Assembly: GCF_014203595.1 (NCBI RefSeq)
Contig: NZ_JACHJK010000001.1
Coordinates: forward strand, 622,582-686,581
Source: Streptomyces echinatus
Lineage (GTDB): Bacteria > Actinomycetota > Actinomycetes > Streptomycetales > Streptomycetaceae
Length of the DNA stretch: 64,000 bases
Direction: 5' to 3'
Position numbers and translations under genes: made by a program. Shown here piece after piece: positions 48,956-58,454 of this stretch (the stretch's first letter is position 1; every line of letters begins with the position of its first letter). Under the pieces are notes generated by a model. It worked only from the letters and a program-made list of their open reading frames with translations. It was not told the origin of the DNA and did no database searches.

Positions 48956-48993
48956 GCGTCCACCGTGTTACGGCCTCGCCCGCCTCCGGTTAC
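48956..48993 (-). promoter_or_regulatory. GlnR box of nasA (putative)
   Basis: Minus strand: GTAAC, 6 bases, CGGGC, 6 bases, GTAAC, 6 bases, GACGC. The two perfect GTAAC a-sites are 22 bp apart with degenerate b-sites at the expected 11-bp steps. It lies 13-50 bp upstream of the nasA ATG. Confidence 0.7.
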
Positions 48994-49052
48994 ACGCCCG
49001 GCACGGCGACCTCCCCGCCGGTCCGCAGGCGGCGTGAGGTTCCGGCGCGCAC

Positions 49053-50519
49053 CTACTGCCGGTTCAGCGAGCGGGTGACGCCCGCCGCGATCGTGGTGGC
49101 CAGCACCCAGCCGGTGGCGGTCAGCAGGTACGACAGCCACTGGTACCCGCCGCGCGGCGCGAAGGCGCCCTCCTGGCCGAAGTCGACGATCGGCAGCAGC
49201 AGGTCGAGGGCGTAGGCGAGCGGGTTGAACGCCGGCGCCTCGGCGGGCTTGAGCGCAGGCGGATGGTGCAGGGCGAAGGCGAGGGTGCCGGTGCACAGCA
49301 GCAACAGCAGCCAGCCGGCGGCCCGCATCGGGCGGAATCCGTAGCCGACGGCCGCGTCCTGGAGGAAGCCCCACAGCCGGGCGTACGGCGGCAGGGTGCG
49401 GCGGTGGCGGCGGAGCCTGGCCAGCTGGACGGTGCGCGCGGAGGCGTCGTCGCCGACCGTGCGGTAGGCGGTGGCCAGCTGTTCGTACGGCTGCGGAAGG
49501 TAACCGTCCGGGTCGCCTTCCAGCAGCGCGAGACGCTGTTCGGCCGGGAGGTGCGGGGTCAGTACACGGTAGGCGAGCCCGTCGAGCTGGACGCGGTGCG
49601 GCCACACCTCGGGCGGCACGTGCAACAGGTCGAACTGGGCCCGGCGCAGATTGACGGCCCCCTCGACGGGCGCGGCCTCCCGCAGCCACAGCTCGCCGAT
49701 CACGCTGCTGCTGGCGCGCAGGGCCTGGCCGCCCGGGTCGGAGAGGCGGGCATGGGCGAGGTTGAGCTGCCGGGGGATCCGGGCACCGGCCAGATTCACC
49801 CGGCCGTGGGTGCGCAGCCGCATGGCGTGCAGGTCGGTGCCGACCGCCAGCACCTCGGCGTGCAGCACGGTCTCCCCGGGAGCGGTCAGCTCCGCGTCGT
49901 CGAGGTTCACCTGATTGCGGACGACCGTCCCGTTCAGGTGGACCTTTCCGTGCGTGACCAGGCCCGGGGCCCACACGTCGGTGCCGATCTCGGCGTGGTT
50001 GAGCTGGAGGACGGCCTCCTCGGGGTTCTCGCCGGGCACGCCGAGCCGGGCGCCGTTGGCGAAGAACGCCCCGGACAGCTTCGCGCCCGGGAGCCGGACC
50101 GGCCCCGTGATCCGGCAGCAGGTGATCCGCACGACCCCCTCGGCGCGCAGGCTCCCGGCCGTCAGCCCCGGCAGCACCGAGTCGCTCAGGACCAGGGCGC
50201 CGACCTGTGCCCCGTACAGATCGGGCGCCTGCTCGAAGTGGCAGCCGCGCAGCCGGACCGGATGGCCGACCTTCCCGTACTTCAGGTCCAGCCGCCCGGT
50301 GATCCGCGCGCCCCACACCTTCAGGCCGGCCGTCCGCCCCGCCCGCACCGGCCCGTCCAGCAGCAGCTCCCGCAGCACCTCCGCGCGCAGCGTGCGCTCG
50401 GCGCCCCACGAGGCCCCCAGCGCGGGATCGTCGTCGCCCTGCCGGAAGTCGACCCCCTCGCCGAGCGGGAACGCCTCCACGACGCGGCGCTCGGCGGGCG
50501 TCAGGTCCGTGGTCTCCAT
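49053..50519 (-). CDS. beta-solenoid-like membrane protein
   Basis: 488-aa protein. The middle (about 70-300) is a run of short strands with Leu/Val/Ala periodicity (ITGRLDLKYGKV, VRITCCRITGPVRLPGAKLS, VNLAGARIPRQLNLAHARLS), resembling a pentapeptide-repeat-like right-handed solenoid. The C-terminus has two hydrophobic helices (about 397-415 and 455-480). ATG 50519 starts two bases after the stop of the SanA-like gene, so the pair is an operon. Function unknown. Confidence 0.8.
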   Translation of the reverse strand: METTDLTPAERRVVEAFPLGEGVDFRQGDDDPALGASWGAERTLRAEVLRELLLDGPVRAGRTAGLKVWGARITGRLDLKYGKVGHPVRLRGCHFEQAPDLYGAQVGALVLSDSVLPGLTAGSLRAEGVVRITCCRITGPVRLPGAKLSGAFFANGARLGVPGENPEEAVLQLNHAEIGTDVWAPGLVTHGKVHLNGTVVRNQVNLDDAELTAPGETVLHAEVLAVGTDLHAMRLRTHGRVNLAGARIPRQLNLAHARLSDPGGQALRASSSVIGELWLREAAPVEGAVNLRRAQFDLLHVPPEVWPHRVQLDGLAYRVLTPHLPAEQRLALLEGDPDGYLPQPYEQLATAYRTVGDDASARTVQLARLRRHRRTLPPYARLWGFLQDAAVGYGFRPMRAAGWLLLLLCTGTLAFALHHPPALKPAEAPAFNPLAYALDLLLPIVDFGQEGAFAPRGGYQWLSYLLTATGWVLATTIAAGVTRSLNRQ

Positions 50520-50521
50520 GC

Positions 50522-51205
50522 TCAGCCCCGCGCCCCAGCGAGCGCCTCCGCGACCCCGGGCTCCTTCGGCCCGAGGAAGCGCGGATCGGGCCGGAACACC
50601 GCGTCCAGGGCCGCCTTGCCCGCCGCGAACACCTCGCGCGTGCCGCCGTAGTACCAGGTCACGTCGTGCTTGTCGTCGACCCCGACGCCGTACGAGTCCA
50701 CCCCCGCGGCCTCGCACAGCGCCACCGCCCGCCGGATGTGGAAGCCCTGGCTGATCAGCACCGCCCGGTCCACCCCGAAGATCTTCCTCGCCCGGACACA
50801 GGAGTCCCAGGTGTCGAACCCGGCGTAGTCGCTGACGATCCGCGCGTCCGGCACCCCGTGCTTCGTCAGGTAGGCACGCATGGCGTCGGGCTCGTCGTAG
50901 TCCTCCCGGCTGTTGTCCCCGGTGACCAGCACGACCTCGATCCGCCCCGCCCGGTACAGCCCGGCCGCCGCGTCCAGCCGGCGCGCGAGGTACGGCGAAG
51001 GCTGCCCCGCGTTCCACAGCCCGGCCCCGAACACCATCGCCACCTCGGTGCGCGGCACGTCCGCCGTCGTCCGCAGCCGGTCCGCCGTGGACACGTACAG
51101 CCAGGTCATCGGCAGCAGCGCCAGTACGCACCCGGACATCACCGCCTGCACCAGCCGCCGCTGCCCGGCACGCGTCCGCGGCAGCCGCGGTCGACGGATC
51201 CTCAT
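50522..51205 (-). CDS. SanA/YdcF-like DUF218 membrane protein
   Basis: 227-aa protein with one N-terminal transmembrane helix (about 20-40) and a DUF218 domain: VAMVFGAGLWNAGQPSPYLA, VVLVTGDNSREDYDEPDAMR, SDYAGFDTWDSCVRARKIF, ISQGFHIRRAVALC. This is the vancomycin-exclusion SanA family; the cell-envelope role is inferred and biochemical activity is unknown. ATG 51205. Upstream gene of a two-gene operon with the solenoid-like membrane protein. Confidence 0.9.
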   Translation of the reverse strand: MRIRRPRLPRTRAGQRRLVQAVMSGCVLALLPMTWLYVSTADRLRTTADVPRTEVAMVFGAGLWNAGQPSPYLARRLDAAAGLYRAGRIEVVLVTGDNSREDYDEPDAMRAYLTKHGVPDARIVSDYAGFDTWDSCVRARKIFGVDRAVLISQGFHIRRAVALCEAAGVDSYGVGVDDKHDVTWYYGGTREVFAAGKAALDAVFRPDPRFLGPKEPGVAEALAGARG

Positions 51206-51327
51206 ACCGCCTCCAGTGATCGGTTCCGACCAGGGAGGACGCGCACGAGCGCGATCCGGTTCGCCTCGCCTCGCGCATCCGGCCTCACATCGCGCATCCG
51301 TACGAGGTGAACCGGCGGAAAACGCTC

Positions 51328-51354
51328 GTGACGGCCCGGCAACGGCCGCGCAAC
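51328..51354 (+). promoter_or_regulatory. weak GlnR-like site before chelatase
   Basis: GTGAC, 6 bases, GCAAC, 6 bases, GCAAC, 23-49 bp upstream of the chelatase start. Spacing fits GlnR half-sites, but the bases match only moderately. Confidence 0.35.
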
Positions 51355-51376
51355 CTGACGACGGCAGGATCCTTGC

Positions 51377-52228
51377 ATGACGGCGTCGCACCCTCCCCGC
51401 TCCGAGTCCGCTCCCCACCTCGACAGCACGGCGCAGCTCATCGGCGGCATCGTCAGCCGGCTCGCCGGGCAGCTCCGGCTCGTCCCCCCGCCCGTCCGCC
51501 GCCCGGCCCCGCCCGCGCTCGTCCTGGTCGCCCACGGCAGCCGCGACCCCCGGGCCCTCACCACCGTGCGGGCCCTCATGGCACGGGTACGGGACCTGCG
51601 CCCCGGCCTCCCCGTGCACCTCGGCCACATCGAGCTGAACGAGCCCCTGCTCCCCGGCACCCTGGCCGCCCTCGGTGACGCCCGGGCCGTCCTCGTCCCG
51701 CTGCTCCTGTCGCGCGGCTACCACGTCGGACAGGACATCCCCGGGATGGCCGCGGCGGCCGCCGCCCGCACCCGCACGGCCGCACCACTCGGCCCGCACC
51801 CGCTGCTCGCCGAGGCCCTGCACGCCCGCCTGGTGGAGGCCGGCTGGCCGCAGGCCATGGACGGCACCGCCCGCCGGTCGAGCGCGGTGGTCCTCGCCGC
51901 CGCGGGCTCCCGCGACCCCGACTCGGCCACCGACACCCGCCGCGCCGCCCGCCTCCTCGCCGACCGCCTGGGCGTCCCGGTGATCCCCGCGTACGCCTCG
52001 GCGGCCACCCCGACCGTGCCGGAGGCCGTACGCGCCCTGACGGAAAGCGGCCGGCACCGGGTGGCGGTCGCGTCGTACTTCACGGCACCGGGCCGCTTCG
52101 CGTCGCAGTGCGCCCAGGCGGCGCCCTGGATCGCCGCGGCCCCCCTGGGGGCTCACGAGACGATGGCCCGCCTGATCCTGCACCGCTACGGGCAGAGCCT
52201 GGCCGAGCGGTCCACGCAAGCCGCCTGA
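51377..52228 (+). CDS. sirohydrochlorin chelatase (CbiX-type)
   Basis: 283-aa tandem CbiX-like protein: first half [20 protein letters not shown] with [14 protein letters not shown], second half [20 protein letters not shown] with [13 protein letters not shown]. The first repeat has the metal-binding His (AHGSRDP and GYHVGQD), while the second replaces it, as in many two-domain chelatases. It would insert Fe2+ or Co2+ into sirohydrochlorin; next to nitrogen genes, siroheme for NirB is the likely product. Divergent from the SanA-like gene. Confidence 0.87.
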   Translation: MTASHPPRSESAPHLDSTAQLIGGIVSRLAGQLRLVPPPVRRPAPPALVLVAHGSRDPRALTTVRALMARVRDLRPGLPVHLGHIELNEPLLPGTLAALGDARAVLVPLLLSRGYHVGQDIPGMAAAAAARTRTAAPLGPHPLLAEALHARLVEAGWPQAMDGTARRSSAVVLAAAGSRDPDSATDTRRAARLLADRLGVPVIPAYASAATPTVPEAVRALTESGRHRVAVASYFTAPGRFASQCAQAAPWIAAAPLGAHETMARLILHRYGQSLAERSTQAA

Positions 52229-52376
52229 GGGGGCGCGGGGCGGCGTCCGGCACGCGGCCGTGACGCGCGGACGCGACCGGCCGCACCGGGCCCGCGGCCG
52301 CCCGGATCCAGGACCCGGCGGCCCCTCGGGCACCCGACACCCCCCGATTGTCGGAGCCGACCCGTACTGTCGAATC

Positions 52377-53708
52377 ATGGAAGGCACCGCAGGCACCGCA
52401 GACATCGCAGGCACCGGCACCGCACCCCCCTCGTTCTACGACACGGCGTCAGCCGAGCGCTGGGCCCCCGAGCCGGACAAACGCCCGGGCCGCACCGCCT
52501 TCCAGCGCGACCGCGCCCGCATCCTGCACTCCGCGGCGCTGCGGCGCCTCGCCGGCAAGACCCAGGTCGTCACCCCCGGCACCCGCAGCCACGCCTGGGA
52601 CGCCAGCCCCCGCACCAGGCTCACCCACTCCCTGGAGTGCGCCCAGGTCGGCCGTGAGCTGGGCGCGGCCCTCGGCTGTGACCCCGACCTGGTGGAGGCG
52701 GCCTGCCTGGCGCACGACCTCGGCCACCCGCCCTTCGGCCACAACGGCGAAACCGCGCTGAACGAGTTCGCCGACGACTGCGGAGGCTTCGAGGGCAACG
52801 CCCAGTCCCTCAGGCTCCTCACCCGCATCGAGCCCAAACGCTTCACCGAGGAGGGCTCCGTCGGTCTCAACCTCACCCGCGCCACCCTCGACGCCGCCAC
52901 CAAGTACCCGTGGCCGCGCGGCCGTCACCCCACCGACCCGGCGTCCCGGAAGTTCGGGGTGTACGAGGACGACCGCCCGGTGTTCGACTGGGTCCGGGCC
53001 CACGCCCCCGGCACCCGCACTTGCTTCGAGGCGCAGGTCATGGACTGGTCGGACGACGTCGCGTACTCGGTGCACGACGTCGAGGACGGCCTGCACGCCG
53101 GTCACATCGACCCGAACTGCCTGCACGCGGAGCCCGAACGGCAGGCGGTGTTCGAGGTCGCCATCGGTCGGTACGTCCCGGCGGACACCGACCCGGCCGA
53201 GCTGGCCGAGGCCCTGGACCGCCTCCAGGACGAGGAGTGGTGGCCGCACGGCTACGACGGCACGGCCGTCGCCCAGGCCCGCCTCAAGGACACCACCAGC
53301 CAGCTCATCGGCCGGTTCTGCCTGGCCGCCGAGTCCGCCACGCGTGCCGCGTGGGGGGACCGCCCGGGCACCGGGGGCAGCGGCGGCCGGCTCACCCGCT
53401 ACGGCGCCGAGCTGGTCGTACCCCGCCGGACCCGCATGGAGTGCGCGGTGCTCAAGGCGGTCGCGGACCGCTATGTGATGCAGCGCGCCGAGCAGGAGCA
53501 GCTCCGTGCCGACCAGCGGGTGATCGTCGCCGAGCTGGCCGAGGCGCTGACCGCCCGGGCGCCCGACGGCCTGGACCCCCAGTTCCGGGCACTGTTCGAC
53601 GGGGCGGGCGACGACCGGGCGCGCAAGCGGGTGATCGTCGACCAGATCGCCTCCCTCACGGACGCCTCCGCCCTGTCGCTGCACGCGAGACTGACGGGGC
53701 ATATGTGA
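52377..53708 (+). CDS. deoxyguanosinetriphosphate triphosphohydrolase-like protein
   Basis: 443-aa HD-domain dNTP triphosphohydrolase. [25 protein letters not shown] (first His) and [16 protein letters not shown] (HD plus second His) form the metal site; a late Asp lies in [17 protein letters not shown]. It hydrolyses dNTPs to nucleosides and triphosphate. ATG 52377 is preceded at seven bases by TACTGT, a possible -10 element, so the message may be leaderless. Upstream in-frame sequence (from 52260) is Arg/Pro-rich and unlikely. Confidence 0.92.
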   Translation: MEGTAGTADIAGTGTAPPSFYDTASAERWAPEPDKRPGRTAFQRDRARILHSAALRRLAGKTQVVTPGTRSHAWDASPRTRLTHSLECAQVGRELGAALGCDPDLVEAACLAHDLGHPPFGHNGETALNEFADDCGGFEGNAQSLRLLTRIEPKRFTEEGSVGLNLTRATLDAATKYPWPRGRHPTDPASRKFGVYEDDRPVFDWVRAHAPGTRTCFEAQVMDWSDDVAYSVHDVEDGLHAGHIDPNCLHAEPERQAVFEVAIGRYVPADTDPAELAEALDRLQDEEWWPHGYDGTAVAQARLKDTTSQLIGRFCLAAESATRAAWGDRPGTGGSGGRLTRYGAELVVPRRTRMECAVLKAVADRYVMQRAEQEQLRADQRVIVAELAEALTARAPDGLDPQFRALFDGAGDDRARKRVIVDQIASLTDASALSLHARLTGHM

Positions 53709-53812
53709 GACGAACATGACCCTCCGTGGCCTGATCGGGTCACTCCCCCTTCCCGCATCACGCTGCGTGCGGGACGCTCCCCTGTGAAGGCACCCTTACG
53801 AGGAGGCATCAA

Positions 53813-55078
53813 GTGGTCGACGCGGATCAGACATTCGTCATCGTCGGAGGCGGTCTCGCCGGCGCGAAGGCGGCCGAGACGCTCCGGGCGGAGGGCTTCA
53901 GCGGACGGGTGATACTGATCTGCGACGAACGCGACCACCCGTACGAGCGCCCGCCGCTGTCCAAGGGCTATCTGCTCGGCAAGGAGGAGCGCGACAGCGT
54001 CTTCGTGCACGAGCCCGGCTGGTACGCGCAGAACGACATCGAGCTGCACCTCGGCCAGACCGTCGACCGCGTCGACCGTACGGCGAAGACGGTCCGCTTC
54101 GGCGACGACGGCACCCTCGTCCGCTACGACAAGCTGCTGCTGGTCACCGGTGCCGAACCGCGCCGCCTGGACGTCTCCGGCACCGACCTGGTGGGCGTGC
54201 ACCACCTGCGCCGCCTGGCGCACGCCGAGCGCCTGAAGGGCGTCCTGCAGAACCTCGGCCGGGACAACGGGCACCTGGTGATCGCGGGCGCCGGCTGGAT
54301 CGGTCTGGAGGTCGCGGCGGCGGCCCGGGAACGCGGCGCCGAGGTCACGGTCATCGAACCGGCGCCGACCCCGCTGCACGGCGTCCTCGGCCCCGAACTG
54401 GGCAACGTCTTCGCCCAGCTGCACCGCGAGCACGGCGTCCGCTTCCGCTTCGGCGTGCGGCTGACCGAGATCGTCGGCCAGGACGGCATGGTCCTCGCGG
54501 TCCGCACCGACGACGGCGAGGAGCACCCGGCGCACGACGTCCTCGCCGCCATCGGAGCGGCGCCGCGGACCGCCCTCGCCGAGGCGGCGGGGCTGGAGCT
54601 CGCCGACCGGGCGGACGGCGGCGGCATCGCCGTCGACGAGCGGCTGCGCACCTCCGACCCCGACATCTACGCGGCCGGTGACGTCGCCTCCTTCCCGCTC
54701 TCCCGGTTCGGCACCCGGCTGCGGGTGGAGCACTGGGCCAACGCGCTGAACGGCGGCCCGGCCGCGGCGCGCGCGATGCTGGGCAAGGAAGTGGTCTACG
54801 ACCGCGTGCCCTACTTCTTCACCGACCAGTACGACCTGGGCATGGAGTACAGCGGCTGGGCGCCGCCCGGGTCGTACGACGAGGTGGTGATCCGGGGCGA
54901 CGCCGGCAGGCGGGAGTTCATCGCGTTCTGGGTGAAGGAGGGACGCGTGCTGGCCGGGATGAACGTGAACGTGTGGGATGTCACAGATCCCATCCAGAAG
55001 CTGATCCGGGCCGCGGCGCCGGTGGACCCGGAGGCGCTGGCCGACCCGCACGTACCACTCGACGGCCTGGTGCCGTGA
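53813..55078 (+). CDS. ferredoxin-reductase-like FAD flavoprotein
   Basis: 421-aa NAD(P)H:ferredoxin/rubredoxin-type reductase. FAD motif VIVGGGLAGAKAAETL, YERPPLSKGYLLG, ATG-like VTGAEPRRL, NAD motif VIAGAGWIGLEVAAAARERG and the second FAD site IYAAGDVASF are complete, with a C-terminal reductase domain (HWANALNGGPAAARAMLG). GTG 53813 has a full AGGAGG upstream. Partner ferredoxin or cytochrome P450 is not encoded nearby. A GC hairpin (CCCGCA/TGCGGG around 53755-53774) precedes it. Confidence 0.92.
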   Translation: MVDADQTFVIVGGGLAGAKAAETLRAEGFSGRVILICDERDHPYERPPLSKGYLLGKEERDSVFVHEPGWYAQNDIELHLGQTVDRVDRTAKTVRFGDDGTLVRYDKLLLVTGAEPRRLDVSGTDLVGVHHLRRLAHAERLKGVLQNLGRDNGHLVIAGAGWIGLEVAAAARERGAEVTVIEPAPTPLHGVLGPELGNVFAQLHREHGVRFRFGVRLTEIVGQDGMVLAVRTDDGEEHPAHDVLAAIGAAPRTALAEAAGLELADRADGGGIAVDERLRTSDPDIYAAGDVASFPLSRFGTRLRVEHWANALNGGPAAARAMLGKEVVYDRVPYFFTDQYDLGMEYSGWAPPGSYDEVVIRGDAGRREFIAFWVKEGRVLAGMNVNVWDVTDPIQKLIRAAAPVDPEALADPHVPLDGLVP

Positions 55079-55113
55079 CCTCCGGGTGCTCAGGGACTGT
55101 CACAGCGGCCCCG

Positions 55114-55119
55114 TAGAAT
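55114..55119 (+). promoter_or_regulatory. -10 element of dnaG, leaderless
   Basis: TAGAAT ends six bases before the dnaG GTG at 55126, placing the transcription start at the initiation codon. No ribosome-binding site is seen. The -35 region is not clear. Confidence 0.55.
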
Positions 55120-55125
55120 TCATCC

Positions 55126-57036
55126 GTGGCAGGACGGATCAACGACGAGGACGTGAAGGCGGTACGGGACGCGGTCCCGATCGACGCCGTGGTCTCCGAG
55201 TACCTCCAGCTGCGCAACGCGGGCGGCGGCAACCTCAAGGGGCTGTGCCCGTTCCACGACGAGAAGTCGCCGTCCTTCCAGGTCAGCCCGAGCAAGGGAC
55301 TCTTCCACTGCTTCGGCTGCCAGGAGGGCGGCGACACCCTCACCTTCGTGATGAAGGTGGACCACCTCTCCTTCTCGGAGGCGGTCGAGCGGCTGGCCGC
55401 CCAGGCCGGCATCACGCTGCGGTACGAGGAGGGCGGGTACAACCCGGCCCACCAGCGCGGCGAGCGCATCCGCCTGGTCGAGGCGCACAAGATCGCCGCC
55501 CAGTGGTACGCCGAGCAGCTCGCCACCAGCCCCGAGGCCGACACCGGCCGGATCTTCCTCGCCGAGCGCGGCTTCGACCAGAGTGCCGCCGTGCACTTCG
55601 GCGTGGGCTACAGCCCGCAGGGCTGGGACCACCTCACCCGCTATCTGCGCGGGAAGGGCTTCACCGACAAGGAACTGGTCCTCTCCGGGCTGTCGCAGGA
55701 GGGCCGCCGCGGCCCGATCGACCGCTTCCGGGGCCGGCTGATGTGGCCCATCCGGGACATCGGCGGCGAGGTCGTCGGCTTCGGCGCCCGCAAGCTGTAC
55801 GAGGCGGACAACGGCCCGAAGTACCTGAACACGCCCGAGACGGCGATCTACAAGAAGTCCCAGGTCCTCTACGGCATCGACCTGGCGAAGCAGAACATCG
55901 CCAAGACCAGCCGGGCCGTCGTGGTGGAGGGCTACACCGACGTCATGGCCTGCCACCTGGCCGGCGTGACGACGGCCATCGCGACCTGCGGCACGGCCTT
56001 CGGCGGCGACCACATCAAGATCCTGCGCCGGCTGCTGATGGACAACGGCTCGGCCCGGGTGATCTTCACCTTCGACGGTGACGCGGCCGGGCAGAAGGCC
56101 GCCCTGCGTGCCTTCGAGGACGACCAGAAGTTCGCCGCCGAGACGTACATCGCCATCGCGCCCGACGGCATGGACCCGTGCGAGCTGCGACTCGCCAAGG
56201 GCGACGAGGCGGTCGCCGACCTGACCGAACCCCGCACGCCGCTCTTCGAGTTCGCGCTCCGCCAGATCGTGGGCCGGTACGACCTGGACACCCCGGCCGG
56301 CCGCGCGGCGGCGCTGGACGAGGCCGCGCCGATCGTCGCCCGGATCAAGAACAGCGGCGCCCAGCACGAGGTCGCCGTCCAGCTGGCCGGCATGCTCGGC
56401 ATCCTCGACACCCAGTTCGTGGTCCGCCGGGTGGCCCAGCTGGCCCGCTGGGCCCGGGAGCGCGGCGGCAAGGGCGACCCGCAGCAGGGCCGGACCCGCC
56501 CGGCGGGCCAGGAGTGGGCCGAGGCGCCCCGCCCGGCCGGCGGCGGCCCGGCACTGACCCTGCGCAACCCGGTATACGCCGCCGAGCGGGAACTGCTCAA
56601 ACTCGCCCTGCAGCGCCCCGAACTGGTCTCCCCGGCGTTCGACGCCTACGGCGTGGACGAGTTCACCGCGCCGCCGTACGCCGCCGTGCGCCAGGCCGTC
56701 GCGGAGTCGGGCGGCGCCGAGTACGGCACGCAGGACCCGCAGGAGTACCTGGTCCGCGTCCGCGATGCCGCGCCCGACGACGCGGTCCGCTCGATGGTCA
56801 CCGAGCTGGCCGTCGAGCCGATCCTGCGGCGCACGGTGGACGAGACGTACGCCGGCACGGTGCTGGTGCAGATCCGCCGCCGGGCCGTGGAGCGCCGTAT
56901 CCGCGACATCCAGTCCCAGCTGACCCGCCTGGCCGCCGGCGGCGACCCCGCCCAGCTGGCCGCCGTGCAGAACGAGCTGTGGGTCCTCCAGCAGTACGAC
57001 CAGGCCCTGCGCGAGCGGGGCGCGCAGGCGCTCTGA
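55126..57036 (+). CDS. dnaG: DNA primase
   Basis: 636-aa replication primase. CHC2 zinc ribbon Cys41-His44-Cys62-Cys65 (CPFHDEK; HCFGC), RNA polymerase core with the TOPRIM residues VVEGYTDVMA and FDGDAAGQKAA, and a C-terminal helicase-binding domain after a Gly/Pro-rich linker (about 445-480). Length is normal. GTG 55126 is the clear start; translation appears leaderless. It precedes the hrdA-like sigma gene in the same order I recall from S. coelicolor, but 236 bp separate them. Confidence 0.97.
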   Translation: MAGRINDEDVKAVRDAVPIDAVVSEYLQLRNAGGGNLKGLCPFHDEKSPSFQVSPSKGLFHCFGCQEGGDTLTFVMKVDHLSFSEAVERLAAQAGITLRYEEGGYNPAHQRGERIRLVEAHKIAAQWYAEQLATSPEADTGRIFLAERGFDQSAAVHFGVGYSPQGWDHLTRYLRGKGFTDKELVLSGLSQEGRRGPIDRFRGRLMWPIRDIGGEVVGFGARKLYEADNGPKYLNTPETAIYKKSQVLYGIDLAKQNIAKTSRAVVVEGYTDVMACHLAGVTTAIATCGTAFGGDHIKILRRLLMDNGSARVIFTFDGDAAGQKAALRAFEDDQKFAAETYIAIAPDGMDPCELRLAKGDEAVADLTEPRTPLFEFALRQIVGRYDLDTPAGRAAALDEAAPIVARIKNSGAQHEVAVQLAGMLGILDTQFVVRRVAQLARWARERGGKGDPQQGRTRPAGQEWAEAPRPAGGGPALTLRNPVYAAERELLKLALQRPELVSPAFDAYGVDEFTAPPYAAVRQAVAESGGAEYGTQDPQEYLVRVRDAAPDDAVRSMVTELAVEPILRRTVDETYAGTVLVQIRRRAVERRIRDIQSQLTRLAAGGDPAQLAAVQNELWVLQQYDQALRERGAQAL

Positions 57037-57272
57037 ACCCGGCGGCGGCCCGCGGGCCCGCAGCAGTTGCCGCTCGCATAGTCCGGCGAACCGAGTAACC
57101 ACCCCGTCACGGACCGGACGCAAAAAGTCACCGCACGCCCCTCGTGGCGGGCTTGTGTCGTACCCCACACTGGGGGCGGTGCCCGAGTCCTCGGAGCGCA
57201 GGCCGTCGACTCTCCGCCCCCGCATACCGCTGCCGCACACCTTCAGCAGCGATCATCCTGGAGGTCGCCCCC
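57037..57272. promoter_or_regulatory. spacer with hrdA promoter region
   Basis: 236 bp between dnaG and hrdA. Contains CTTGTG (57149-57154) as a possible -35-type element before CCCACACT, and GGAGG (57260-57264) nine bases before the hrdA GTG. No long palindrome was seen. Confidence 0.4.
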
Positions 57273-58421
57273 GTGCAGACCCAGACCCTCGCCCAGACCG
57301 ACAGCAGCGCCGGCGCCACCGGCACCGGCGCGGACGAGCCGGAAGCGGAGCCGGACGTCCTCGCGGCCGTGCCCCCGCAGAGCCGAGCCGCCCGGCACCC
57401 GGAGACGACGGCCGCGGAGCCCGCGGAACCGCCCGCCGAGGCGCTCGCGGAGGAGCCCGAGGAGGCCGCCGAGCCCGTCGAGGCGCCGTCCGCCGCACGT
57501 GCCGAGTCCGCGGGGCCCTCGGCCGACCTGTTCCGCCAGTACCTGCGCGAGATCGGCCGTATCCCGCTGCTCACCGCGGCCGAGGAGGTGGAACTCGCCC
57601 GCCGGGTGGAAGCCGGACTGTTCGCGGAGGAGAAGCTGAGCAGCCCCGGCCTGGACGGCCGGCTCGCGCTCGACCTGGACCGGCTCGTCGTCATGGGCCG
57701 GATGGCCAAGCGCCGGCTCATCGAGGCCAACCTGCGGCTCGTCGTCTCCGTCGCCAAGCGGTACGTCGGGCGCGGCCTGACCATGCTCGACCTCGTGCAG
57801 GAGGGCAACCTCGGGCTCATCCGGGCCGTGGAGAAGTTCGACTACGCCCGGGGCTACAAGTTCTCCACGTACGCGACCTGGTGGATCCGCCAGGCCATGT
57901 CCCGGGCCCTGGCGGACCAGGCCCGCACCATCCGTGTCCCGGTGCACGTGGTGGAGCTGATCAACCGTGTCATCCGGGTCCAGCGGCGGATGCTCCAGGA
58001 GCGCGGCTACGAGCCGACGGCGGACGAGGTCGCCGCCCATCTGGACCTGCCGCCCGAGCGGGTCGGCGAGGTGCTGCGACTCGCCCAGGAGCCGGTGTCG
58101 CTGCACGCCCCGGTCGGCGAGGAGGACGACGTCGCCCTCGGTGACCTCATCGAGGACGGCGACGCGGCGAGCCCGGTCGAATCGGCGGCGTTCCTGCTGC
58201 TGCGCGAGCACCTGGAGGCGGTGCTGTCCACGCTGGGGGAGCGGGAGCGGAAGGTCGTACAGCTCCGGTACGGGCTGGCCGACGGGCGCCCGCGCACGCT
58301 GGAGGAGATCGGCCGGCTGTTCGGTGTGACGCGGGAGCGGATACGGCAGATCGAGTCCAAGACGCTGAACAAGCTCAGGGATCACGCCTTCGCGGATCAG
58401 CTGAGGGGCTATCTGGACTGA
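57273..58421 (+). CDS. hrdA: RNA polymerase principal-like sigma factor HrdA
   Basis: 382-aa group 1/2 sigma-70. An Ala/Glu/Pro-rich N-terminus (about 1-80) replaces region 1.1. Region 1.2 ([20 protein letters not shown]), 2.1-2.4 ([40 protein letters not shown]), 3 and 4.2 ([20 protein letters not shown]) are complete. GTG 57273 has GGAGG upstream. The length and adjacency to dnaG fit HrdA rather than HrdB (longer) or HrdC/D (shorter). Alternative sigma of the vegetative type, not essential in S. coelicolor. Confidence 0.88.
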   Translation: MQTQTLAQTDSSAGATGTGADEPEAEPDVLAAVPPQSRAARHPETTAAEPAEPPAEALAEEPEEAAEPVEAPSAARAESAGPSADLFRQYLREIGRIPLLTAAEEVELARRVEAGLFAEEKLSSPGLDGRLALDLDRLVVMGRMAKRRLIEANLRLVVSVAKRYVGRGLTMLDLVQEGNLGLIRAVEKFDYARGYKFSTYATWWIRQAMSRALADQARTIRVPVHVVELINRVIRVQRRMLQERGYEPTADEVAAHLDLPPERVGEVLRLAQEPVSLHAPVGEEDDVALGDLIEDGDAASPVESAAFLLLREHLEAVLSTLGERERKVVQLRYGLADGRPRTLEEIGRLFGVTRERIRQIESKTLNKLRDHAFADQLRGYLD

Positions 58422-58449
58422 GGGGGACCGCCGTTCGGCGGCGGCCCCC
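58422..58449. terminator. hairpin between hrdA and ABC operon
   Basis: CCGCC (58428-58432) pairs with GGCGG (58437-58441) over a 4-nt loop, extended by GGGG/CCCC flanks; lies between convergent genes. Confidence 0.55.
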
Positions 58450-58454
58450 ACCCC

